Source: Christensenella sp. UBA3944 (lineage in GTDB: Bacteria > Bacillota > Clostridia > Christensenellales > DTU072). From it: 23,760 bases of DNA. Made by a program: the position numbers and the translations under genes. The stretch spans positions 7,193 through 30,952 of the forward strand of contig DGDU01000004.1 of assembly GCA_002385605.1 (NCBI GenBank), in the 5' to 3' direction. Shown one piece after another: positions 14,902-22,634 of this stretch (positions are counted from its first letter, which is position 1; each line of letters starts with the position of its first letter). Under the pieces are notes generated by a model, which was not told the origin of the DNA, searched no databases, and saw only the letters and a program-made list of their open reading frames with translations.

Positions 14902-15571
14902 TGTTTCCGTTATCACCAGGAAAAAACTTAAAAAGCTGTTTCTATGGGTAATGGTAATTTGCCTTGCGCTTTCAGTTGTTTTGTTTTTGAATAAAGTTTC
15001 GTATCCGCTTATAATTGAGCTTTGCGAAATCCAATCCGACAATTATGTCACGAACGCCGTAAACGAAGCGGCTAAAAATATAATGGCGCTAAGGGCATTC
15101 TATGACGATTTTTACACCTACGAGCGCAACGGAGAGGGCGAAATCGTGCTTGTAAAGGCTAACACGGCAAGTATCAACCAGCTTATTGCCCTCGCGCGAA
15201 TCGAGCTTCAGGAAGAGTTAAATAAGCTGGAAAACCAAAAGATAGATCTTCATCTGGGCGCTTTTACGGGAAGCTCGCTGCTTGCGGATAACGGCCCCGT
15301 CCTTACCATAAATATCATACCTATTGGCAATGCCGTAACGACGATAGAATCTTATTATTACGCCCAGGGCATTAACCAAACAATCCACAGGCTTATTTTA
15401 AGGGTGACCGCCGATGTAAGAATTATCGTGCCTCTTAAGGCAAAGGACTGCAAAATCGTAAAAGATATAATTTTAGCTGAGGATATAATTTTAGGCAGAA
15501 TCCCCGGCACTTACATAAACACGCTGGAGGGCAGCTCGATATCCGAAAATGTCTTTGACCTTATGCCTTGA
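14897..15571 (+). CDS. yunB: Sporulation protein YunB
   Basis: 224 residues. A basic N-terminus and one membrane segment (about residues 15-36) suggest a membrane-anchored protein facing outward. The family core is clear: LGAFTGSSLLADNGPVLTIN, IIPIGNAVTTIESYYYAQGI, INQTIHRLILRVTADVRIIV and LGRIPGTYIN. In Bacillus, YunB is made in the mother cell under SigE and is needed for efficient sporulation; its molecular job is unknown. ATG 14897 is preceded only by AT-rich sequence with no Shine-Dalgarno site. A TATATT hexamer ends six bases before the ATG. An upstream TTG (14879) would add six residues, also without a ribosome-binding site. It stands alone between the rimP and pheS operons. Confidence 0.88.
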   Translation: MHVSVITRKKLKKLFLWVMVICLALSVVLFLNKVSYPLIIELCEIQSDNYVTNAVNEAAKNIMALRAFYDDFYTYERNGEGEIVLVKANTASINQLIALARIELQEELNKLENQKIDLHLGAFTGSSLLADNGPVLTINIIPIGNAVTTIESYYYAQGINQTIHRLILRVTADVRIIVPLKAKDCKIVKDIILAEDIILGRIPGTYINTLEGSSISENVFDLMP

Positions 15572-15629
15572 TTTTCTGACTTATAATTTGTTTATTTATT
15601 AATATGTTCAGGTTATATTTATACTTTCC

Positions 15630-15664
15630 ATTGGCTTGCCAATAATTTCCGTAAATGCTATAAT
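15630..15664 (+). promoter_or_regulatory. pheST promoter with overlapping palindrome
   Basis: TTGCCA (15636-15641), a 17-base spacer and TATAAT (15659-15664), with an extended TGC before the -10 box. Transcription would begin near 15671, giving a leader of about 30 bases. The palindrome ATTGGCTTGCCAAT (15630-15643) covers the -35 box and could be an operator. The leader is too short for a T-box riboswitch. Confidence 0.68.
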
Positions 15665-15701
15665 TGTTGCATTATAAAGACAGTTTTTCGGAGAATCAAT
15701 A

Positions 15702-16724
15702 ATGCTTGACGACAAAATCCGACAGATTATCGATGGGTGCAAGTCCGCTATCGAGTGGGCTAAGTGCGCCCGCGATATAGGCGAAGCAAAGGTTAAGTTT
15801 TTAGGGAAAAGCGGCGCTTTAACCCTTCTTTTGAAAGAGCTTAAGAATGTCCCGCCCGACGAAAAGCCAATAGTAGGCAAAAGATTGAACGATGTAAGGG
15901 CAGAACTGGAGGCGGCTCTCGAAAGGGCTGAGGCCGAGTTTGCCAAAAGAGAGCGTGAAGAGCGCATAAAAGCCGAAACCTTGGATGTAACCTTATCTAA
16001 GAGGGCAACCGGTTACGGCGCGCTGCACCCTTTAACAATTGTTAAAAACGATATCGTTAATATCTTTATCGGCATGGGGTTCGAGGTTAAGGACGGCCCC
16101 GAAATCGAGCATAAATATTATAATTTCACAGCTTTGAACATCCCCGAGGATCACCCCTCGCGCGACAGCGCCGACACCTTCTATATCGGCGACGAAATGC
16201 TTCTGCGCACCCAAACCTCGGCTGTCCAGGCGCATGTGATGGAGCAGCAAAAGCCGCCCATCCGCATTCTCTGCCCGGGCAAGGTATATCGCCCCGACGA
16301 CGACGCCACCCACAGCCCGATGTTCCATCAGATAGAAGGGCTTGTAGTCGACGAGCATCTTACCATAAGCGACCTTATGGGCGTTCTCGGCGAGTTTGCC
16401 AAGAAATTCTTCTCGCCCGAAACAAAGATAAGGCTTCGCCCCTCGTACTTCCCGTTCACCGAACCCAGCGTAGAGGTAGACCTTTCCTGCGCCATGTGCG
16501 GTGGCAAGGGCTGCAGGCTTTGCAAGGGCACGGGCTGGCTGGAGCTTCTGGGCGCGGGCATCGTAAATCCCGCCGTGCTCGAGTGCAGCGGCATAGACAG
16601 CACAAAGTATTCGGGCTTTGCCTTCGGAATGGGCGTCGAAAGGGCGGCAATGGTAAAGTACGGCATACCGGATATGCGCCTGTTGTTCGACAACGACATC
16701 CGCTACCTCAAACAGTTCAGATAA
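15702..16724 (+). CDS. pheS: Phenylalanyl-tRNA synthetase alpha subunit
   Basis: 340 residues. PheS forms the catalytic class II domain of the alpha2-beta2 enzyme that charges tRNA-Phe. The N-terminal coiled-coil arm (about 1-95) precedes the core: HPLTIVKNDIVNIFIGMGFE, LLRTQTSAVQ, GKVYRPDDDATHSPMFHQIE and the C-terminal GFAFGMGVERAAMVKYGI (motif 3 Arg). A CxxCxxxxCxxC cluster (SCAMCGGKGCRLC) followed by GTGWLELLGAGIVNP is typical of many Firmicutes PheS. CGGAGAA (15689-15695) precedes ATG 15702. pheT follows after 10 bases. Confidence 0.97.
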   Translation: MLDDKIRQIIDGCKSAIEWAKCARDIGEAKVKFLGKSGALTLLLKELKNVPPDEKPIVGKRLNDVRAELEAALERAEAEFAKREREERIKAETLDVTLSKRATGYGALHPLTIVKNDIVNIFIGMGFEVKDGPEIEHKYYNFTALNIPEDHPSRDSADTFYIGDEMLLRTQTSAVQAHVMEQQKPPIRILCPGKVYRPDDDATHSPMFHQIEGLVVDEHLTISDLMGVLGEFAKKFFSPETKIRLRPSYFPFTEPSVEVDLSCAMCGGKGCRLCKGTGWLELLGAGIVNPAVLECSGIDSTKYSGFAFGMGVERAAMVKYGIPDMRLLFDNDIRYLKQFR

Positions 16725-16734
16725 GGAGTTTAGC

Positions 16735-19122
16735 ATGCTTATACCTCTCAAATGGCTGAAAGAATATGTAGATATAGATTTGACCCCCGCCGAGCTTGCG
16801 GATAAGCTGGTTTCCTGCGGGTTCGAGATAGAGCAGATTATAGATTTGTCGGATAAATTCAGCGGCGTCGTAACAGCTAAGGTTGTTTCGCTTGAAAAGC
16901 ACCCCGCCGCCGACAGGCTTAAGGTTGCCAAGCTGGATATAGGAAAATCCGACCTTTTGCAGGTTGTAACAAACGCGACCAACATTAAAGAGGGTGACAT
17001 CGTGCCCGTCGCGACGGACGGCGCCAGACTTGCCACAGGGCTTAACATAAAGAGCGGCGAGCTCAGGGGTGTTGCCTCCTACGGCATGCTTTGCGGCGGA
17101 GAAGAGATTGCCGCCGACGATAACGATTATCCCGGCGCTTCTCAAGACGGCGTTCTTGTTTTCGCTCCCGAAACTCCCGTTGGCGCAGATGTAAATGTCA
17201 TTCTCGGCAGGGACGAGATAGTTTTGGATGTAGGCATTACATCCAACCGCACCGACGCCAACAGCGTATACGGCATAGCGCGCGAAGTAGCGGCGGTTAC
17301 GGGCAAACCCCTCAAGCCCCTTAACCTTAGTTATGCCGAAAACAAAGAGGATATAAGCTCGTATATCGGGCTTGACAACCTTGCCCCCGACCTTTGCCCA
17401 AGATATATGGGCAAGGTTGTAAAGAATGTAAAGATCTGCCCCTCGCCCGAGATTATAAAGCAAAGGCTAAGGGCGGTAGGGCTGCGCCCTATAAACAATA
17501 TCGTAGATATCACCAACTATGTGCTGTTCGAGATCGGGCAGCCCATGCACGCCTTCGACATAGAGGCGATAGAGGGCGGCCGAATTGTTGTAAGAAGGGC
17601 GGAAAAGGACGAAAAAATCGTCTGCCTGGACGAAAAAGAATACACCCTTAACGAAAACAACCTGGTGATAGCCAACACAAAGCGCGGCATGGCGGTAGCG
17701 GGCATAATGGGCGGCAGGGATTTTTCCGTACTGGACACCACCTCCACCATAGTGTTTGAATCCGCGAGGTTTGCCCGCGACAATGTAAGGCGCACCTCAA
17801 GAAGCCTTAATCTTCGCTCCGACTCCTCCGCCCGTTTCGAAAAGGGCATAGATTACTGGTCGCAGGAAGCAGGCATGAACAGGGCGCTCGCGCTAATCCA
17901 TCAATACGGCTGGGGCGAAATAGTTGGCGGCGTAGCCGACAGCTTCCCGAACAAGCCCGAAGAAAAGCGCATAGAATTCAAGTCCGCAGATATTGAAAAA
18001 ATACTCGGTATAAGCGTTCCCGAGAGTGAAATTTTACACATTCTCAATGCTCTTACAATCCAAACCCGCAAGGAAGGCGACAAATTCGTATCGATAGTAC
18101 CACCTTACCGCGAGGATATGGTGGGCGTGAACGATATCGCCGAGGAAGTAATAAGGATTTACGGGTATTCCCACATCACCCCCACCCTTATGAAATACGC
18201 CAAAATGGTTGTGGGCGGGCGCTCCAAACAGCAGGAAACCGCCGAAAAAATCAAAAACATACTTCTCGCCGAGGGCTGCCACGAGACAGTAACTTATTCT
18301 TTTATAAGCCCCAAGGCTTTCGACAGCCTCTGCCTTCCCGAGGGAGATAAATTAAGAAACGCCATCAGGCTGGATAACCCCCTCGGAGAGGACTTCAGCG
18401 TTATGCGCACGACTATGGCGCACAGCATGATTAAGACAATAGCGACAAATTACCTTAGGGGGAACAAAGCCCTCAGGCTGTTTGAGGTCGCTAAAACCTA
18501 TATACCAAAAGAGTTGCCGCTTAACGATTATCCCATAGAGAAAAACACCCTTATAATTGGCTCTCTGGGTGACGATTATTATGCGATTAAGTCTATTTTA
18601 GAAAACTTGCTGTCCGCACTCCGTATAGAAGCCGAATTCGTGAGGGGCACAAGGCCTTATCTCCATCTCGGAAGGTGCGCCGAAATATCCGTAAACGGCT
18701 CGGTAATAGGTTATATCGGCGAGGTTTCTGACATCGTGGCGGCTAACTACGATATTGACAAGCGCGTTTATATCGCCGAAGTTGATTTCGAGTATCTTGT
18801 CGAGAACGCAAGGCCTATCCGGCAGTTCAGGACGGTGCCCAAGTTCCCGATGGTAGAGCGTGATATCGCGGTTGTGTGCTCTCTCGATACAGAGGCAAGC
18901 AAACTTTTAAAGATTATAGAAAAAACCGCGGGGACGCTGCTTATAGATTCGTATGTGTTCGATGTATACACCGGCGGACAGGTCGAGAGCGGCAAAAAGA
19001 GCGTTGCCATAAATATGGTATTCCAGAGCGCCGAAAAGACGCTTAAGGACGAGGATGTCAACGCGCTTATCGCAAATATCCTCAACGCGCTGGCCAGAGA
19101 AGCGGACGCTAAGCTCAGATAA
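16735..19122 (+). CDS. pheT: Phenylalanyl-tRNA synthetase beta subunit
   Basis: 795 residues, full length. The N-terminal MLIPLKWLKEYVDIDLTPAE is followed by the EMAP/tRNA-binding OB domain (about 40-150). The B3/B4 editing domain, which removes mischarged Tyr, lies at about 200-370 (RPINNIVDITNYVLFEIGQP, GMAVAGIMGG). Then come B5 (about 405-475), the catalytic-like core and the C-terminal ferredoxin-like anticodon-binding domain (about 700-795, FRTVPKFPMVERDIAVVCSL). AAGGAG precedes ATG 16735. The stop overlaps mutS2 by one base (TAATG). The zapA gene often found between pheT and mutS2 in Firmicutes is missing. Confidence 0.97.
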   Translation: MLIPLKWLKEYVDIDLTPAELADKLVSCGFEIEQIIDLSDKFSGVVTAKVVSLEKHPAADRLKVAKLDIGKSDLLQVVTNATNIKEGDIVPVATDGARLATGLNIKSGELRGVASYGMLCGGEEIAADDNDYPGASQDGVLVFAPETPVGADVNVILGRDEIVLDVGITSNRTDANSVYGIAREVAAVTGKPLKPLNLSYAENKEDISSYIGLDNLAPDLCPRYMGKVVKNVKICPSPEIIKQRLRAVGLRPINNIVDITNYVLFEIGQPMHAFDIEAIEGGRIVVRRAEKDEKIVCLDEKEYTLNENNLVIANTKRGMAVAGIMGGRDFSVLDTTSTIVFESARFARDNVRRTSRSLNLRSDSSARFEKGIDYWSQEAGMNRALALIHQYGWGEIVGGVADSFPNKPEEKRIEFKSADIEKILGISVPESEILHILNALTIQTRKEGDKFVSIVPPYREDMVGVNDIAEEVIRIYGYSHITPTLMKYAKMVVGGRSKQQETAEKIKNILLAEGCHETVTYSFISPKAFDSLCLPEGDKLRNAIRLDNPLGEDFSVMRTTMAHSMIKTIATNYLRGNKALRLFEVAKTYIPKELPLNDYPIEKNTLIIGSLGDDYYAIKSILENLLSALRIEAEFVRGTRPYLHLGRCAEISVNGSVIGYIGEVSDIVAANYDIDKRVYIAEVDFEYLVENARPIRQFRTVPKFPMVERDIAVVCSLDTEASKLLKIIEKTAGTLLIDSYVFDVYTGGQVESGKKSVAINMVFQSAEKTLKDEDVNALIANILNALAREADAKLR

Positions 19123-21491
19123 TGGAAAAAGCCTTAAAAACCTTAGAATTCTCCAAAATACTTTCGGCAGCGGCGGCTCACGCCTCGTCCTTGCCAGCAA
19201 AAGAGGCCATCCTTGCCATAAAACCAACCAATGATCTTGAGGCGGCAAGGGAGCTTCTCGCGCAGGTGGAGGAGGCCGACAGAATTTTATACAAGCATGC
19301 CGCGAACATATCGTTTTATTTTGACGATATCGGCGCCGAGCTGGAGAAAGCGTCGGTTTTGTCCGTTCTCACGATGGGAGAGCTTCTTAAGGTTTACCGT
19401 ATGCTTAAGGCCGCGAGGCTTGTGAAATCCGCTATCGCAAAGGTTCCCGACGACAACATAGGCAGGATAAGGGCGATTTCGGAGGGTATTTTTACCGATA
19501 AAACGCTTGAAGATGACATCGACCGTTCGATTCTCTCCGAAACCGAGATGAGCGACAACGCCTCGCCCGAACTTAAGGCCATACGCGCTAAAATACGCAA
19601 AAAAGGCGAGGAAATAAGGGCAAAGCTCAACAGCTATATTTCGCTTCCCGCCTATTCCAAATATCTTCAGGACAACATAATAACCGTCAGGGGCGACAGG
19701 TATGTCATACCCGTTAAGGCAGAGTACCGTTCGTCTATTCCCGGCTTGATTCACGACCAAAGCGCCTCGGGACAGACATTTTATATCGAGCCTTTTGCCA
19801 TTGTAGAGCTTAATAACGACCTCAAAGCCCTTGTAATCGAGGAAGAGCGGGAAATAGAAAGGATTCTTCGCGAGTTTACCTTCAGGGTTTCGGCAAGATG
19901 CGATACTTTACAGGACAGCTTTGTGAGGCTTATAAGGCTTGATGTAATATTTGCCAAAGCGGGCTACGCCCGTGAAACCAAGGCAAAATTACCGATTCTA
20001 AATAATAAAGGCTATATAAATATCGTAAAGGGCAGGCATCCGCTTATCGCCAAAGACAGGGTTGTGCCCGTCGATGTCAGGCTGGGCGGCGATTTCGATT
20101 TGCTGTTTATCACAGGCCCCAACACGGGCGGCAAAACGGTTACCTTAAAGCTGATAGGGCTATTTGAGGTTATGGCTATGTCCGGGCTGTTTGTGCCCTG
20201 CCTGGAGGCAGAGCTTTCGGTTTTCGACAATGTCTTTTGCGATATCGGCGACGAGCAAAGCATAGAGCAAAACCTCTCGACCTTTTCGTCGCACATCGCG
20301 AACATTAAAAATATCATAGATAACCTTACATCCAAATCGCTTGTGCTTTTGGACGAGCTTGGCGCGGGCACAGACCCCACCGAAGGCGCGGCGCTTGCCG
20401 TAAGCATTTCGGAATACATCAAAAAAAGCGGCGCCAGGGCGGTTATAACCACGCATTACAACGAGCTTAAGGAGTATGCCGTTGTCACCGAAAGGGCGGA
20501 AAACGCGGGTATGGACTTCGACCCGTCGACATATTCGCCGACATATAAGCTGCTGATAGGCACGCCGAGCGCGTCAAACGCCATACTGATAGCCGAAAAG
20601 TTAGGGCTGAAGCGGGAAATCACCGAAAGGGCAAAGGGAAGCATTTCCCTCGGCAAAATGGAATTCGAGAATGTCCTGCGGGCTATGGAAGAGTCGAGGC
20701 GTAAAGCCGCCGAAAACGAGGCAAGAACCGCCGAGCTTCTTAAAGAAGCCGAAGAAACTTTCAGAAAAGCCCGGATTGAGCAGGATAAGCTGTTTGCCCA
20801 GCGTGAGAAGCTCAACGCCAATGTAAAAAAGGAAACAAAGCGGCTTGTCGAGGAGGCTATGGAGGAGGTCAACGAGATAGTAAACGCCATAAAGGCGCTG
20901 CTGGACGACCCCTCGGAGCAAAACCTCTTTGAAGCCAGAAAACTCCGCAAAACGCTAACAAAGTATATTATCGACGAGGAAAACGAGTTCGCCGGCTTCG
21001 GCGACGAGGCCGAGGGCGAAATCGCAGAGGGCGACAGGGTATTCGTAAAACCCCTTAAGGTCGAAGGCGATGTGGTATCCTTGAATCCGGCCAAAGGAAT
21101 TGCTTCCGTAAAGCTGGGCAACATCACGAGCAATTTCAAAATCGACGACCTTACCAAACTCAAGCCCGAAAAGAAAGAAAAGAAGCCTCCGGCGCCCGTT
21201 ATTAAGCCTTCCGCCGCGCCTCTAAGGACCGAAAGTTTCTCGCCCGAACTGAATCTCATCGGGCAGACAACTATGGAAGCTGGGGCAAACCTCGACGCTT
21301 ACATCGATAAAGCGTCGCTTTCGGGGCTTAGCGAAGTCAGAATCATTCACGGCTTCGGCACGGGGAAATTGAGGGAAAGCGTCCAGAGGCGGCTAAGGAT
21401 CAACCCCCTTGTTGACAGCATAAGGGACGGTAGGTTCGACGAAGGCGGAAGGGGCGTCACCGTGGCAATACTTAAAAAGAAAAACAAGTAA
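19122..21491 (+). CDS. mutS2: MutS2 family protein with C-terminal Smr domain
   Basis: 789 residues. MutS2 is a MutS-like ATPase without the mismatch-recognition domains; it suppresses homologous recombination in some bacteria and rescues collided ribosomes in Bacillus. Core and clamp helices lie at about 1-310, Walker A GPNTGGKT at 332-339, then STFSSHIANI and Walker B LVLLDELGAGTDPTEGAA. A long charged coiled coil (about 515-620) leads to a KOW-like segment (about 635-690). The Smr domain (about 708-789) has IIHGFGTGKLR and FDEGGRGVTVAIL. The usual LDLR/LDLH motif at its start reads LNLIG, so the Asp is Asn711. Translation is probably coupled to pheT. Confidence 0.94.
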   Translation: MEKALKTLEFSKILSAAAAHASSLPAKEAILAIKPTNDLEAARELLAQVEEADRILYKHAANISFYFDDIGAELEKASVLSVLTMGELLKVYRMLKAARLVKSAIAKVPDDNIGRIRAISEGIFTDKTLEDDIDRSILSETEMSDNASPELKAIRAKIRKKGEEIRAKLNSYISLPAYSKYLQDNIITVRGDRYVIPVKAEYRSSIPGLIHDQSASGQTFYIEPFAIVELNNDLKALVIEEEREIERILREFTFRVSARCDTLQDSFVRLIRLDVIFAKAGYARETKAKLPILNNKGYINIVKGRHPLIAKDRVVPVDVRLGGDFDLLFITGPNTGGKTVTLKLIGLFEVMAMSGLFVPCLEAELSVFDNVFCDIGDEQSIEQNLSTFSSHIANIKNIIDNLTSKSLVLLDELGAGTDPTEGAALAVSISEYIKKSGARAVITTHYNELKEYAVVTERAENAGMDFDPSTYSPTYKLLIGTPSASNAILIAEKLGLKREITERAKGSISLGKMEFENVLRAMEESRRKAAENEARTAELLKEAEETFRKARIEQDKLFAQREKLNANVKKETKRLVEEAMEEVNEIVNAIKALLDDPSEQNLFEARKLRKTLTKYIIDEENEFAGFGDEAEGEIAEGDRVFVKPLKVEGDVVSLNPAKGIASVKLGNITSNFKIDDLTKLKPEKKEKKPPAPVIKPSAAPLRTESFSPELNLIGQTTMEAGANLDAYIDKASLSGLSEVRIIHGFGTGKLRESVQRRLRINPLVDSIRDGRFDEGGRGVTVAILKKKNK

Positions 21492-21503
21492 CGAGAGAGA
21501 TAA

Positions 21504-22634
21504 ATGATTTATTTCGATAACGCAAGCACAACCCGCTGCAGCGAGCAAGCGGCGGAAATATTAATCAAATATTCCAGCGAGCTGTATTTTAACCCGAGTT
21601 CGGCTTATCCCGAGGGGATATCGGTAAAAAATGACCTCGAAAGGGCGCGCTCCCGCATTCTCAGAGCTCTCAGGGCTCCCGAAGGCAAATTGGTGTTTAC
21701 CTCAAGCGGCACCGAAAGCGACAATATGGCGCTTTTCGGCACGCGAAAGCCCAACGGCTCAAGGGTAATAATTTCGGCTGCCGAGCACGCCGCGATATAT
21801 AACAGCGCGATGGAGCTGAAGAAGAGGGGCTACGATGTCCGCCTCTGCCCCGTGGATATCGGCGGAAAGGTGGATTATGAGGCGTTTTGCGGCCTATTGA
21901 CGCCAGACACCTCGCTTGTATCGATTATCCATGCGAACAACGAAACGGGCGGAATAAACGACATTAAAGCGCTTTGCGCAGCCGCGAAAAGGGTAAATCC
22001 CGATGTCATCTTCCATAGCGACGGCGTGCAGGCGTTCGGCAAAATCGAGGTCGATTTAACCGATTCGGGCATCGACTTATATTCGATAAGCGGGCACAAA
22101 ATTAACGCGCCCAAAGGCGTCGCGGCGCTATATATCCGCAAAGGCCTTAATATAAGCCCCATTATCTTCGGCGGAGGGCAGGAAAACGGCTTGCGCTCGT
22201 CCACCGAAAACACGGGCGCTGTCGTTGCCTTTGCCGAAATGGCGGCTTATTTTGCCGAAAACCGAAAAAAACTAACCGAGAACGCCGCTACTATTAAGAA
22301 CAAGATAGCTTCGGCGCTCTCGGAAATAGAAGAAATAAAGTTTGTTTCGGGAACGGATTCGTCAGATTATATTCTTACTTTTTCGTCCTCGAAGGTGCGC
22401 GGCGAGGTTATGCAGCACGCTTTGGAGAGGTTGGGCATTCTTATAGGCACGGGAAGCGCCTGCTCGTCCACCAGGGCAAGCAAAAGGGTCGCCGAGGCGA
22501 TAGGGCTTAAGGATAAATACCTCGACGGCGTTATGAGAATAAGCTTCGGAATATATAACACCCCTGAGGAAGCCGACGAGTTCATTAAAGCGTTTTTTAC
22601 GAAATACAAGGAGTTATCCGTCTATGGCAGCTGA
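21504..22634 (+). CDS. Cysteine desulfurase (NifS/IscS-like, ThiI partner)
   Basis: 376 residues. This class V PLP aminotransferase takes sulfur from cysteine to form an enzyme persulfide. It begins IYFDNASTTRCSEQA, with SSGTESDNMALFG, the PLP-stacking His in SAAEHAAIYNS, HANNETGGIND, the PLP lysine Lys199 (SGHKINAPKG) and the active-site Cys320 (GTGSACSS). Adjacency to thiI matches the NifZ-ThiI pair of Bacillus, which supplies sulfur for 4-thiouridine in tRNA. Housekeeping IscS or SufS activity cannot be excluded. The RBS-like GAGAGA lies just upstream of ATG 21504, 12 bases after mutS2. It overlaps thiI by 11 bases. Confidence 0.92.
   Translation: MIYFDNASTTRCSEQAAEILIKYSSELYFNPSSAYPEGISVKNDLERARSRILRALRAPEGKLVFTSSGTESDNMALFGTRKPNGSRVIISAAEHAAIYNSAMELKKRGYDVRLCPVDIGGKVDYEAFCGLLTPDTSLVSIIHANNETGGINDIKALCAAAKRVNPDVIFHSDGVQAFGKIEVDLTDSGIDLYSISGHKINAPKGVAALYIRKGLNISPIIFGGGQENGLRSSTENTGAVVAFAEMAAYFAENRKKLTENAATIKNKIASALSEIEEIKFVSGTDSSDYILTFSSSKVRGEVMQHALERLGILIGTGSACSSTRASKRVAEAIGLKDKYLDGVMRISFGIYNTPEEADEFIKAFFTKYKELSVYGS

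Noticed and set aside
15572..15701. T-box riboswitch ahead of pheS
   Set aside because: The predicted leader is only about 30 bases, and I found no T-box sequence or terminator/antiterminator pair.
20456..21259. Long Ser-rich minus-strand frame opposite mutS2
   Set aside because: Its Ser/Phe/Leu-rich content is what antisense reading of a Glu/Lys-rich coiled coil gives. MutS2 accounts for the region.
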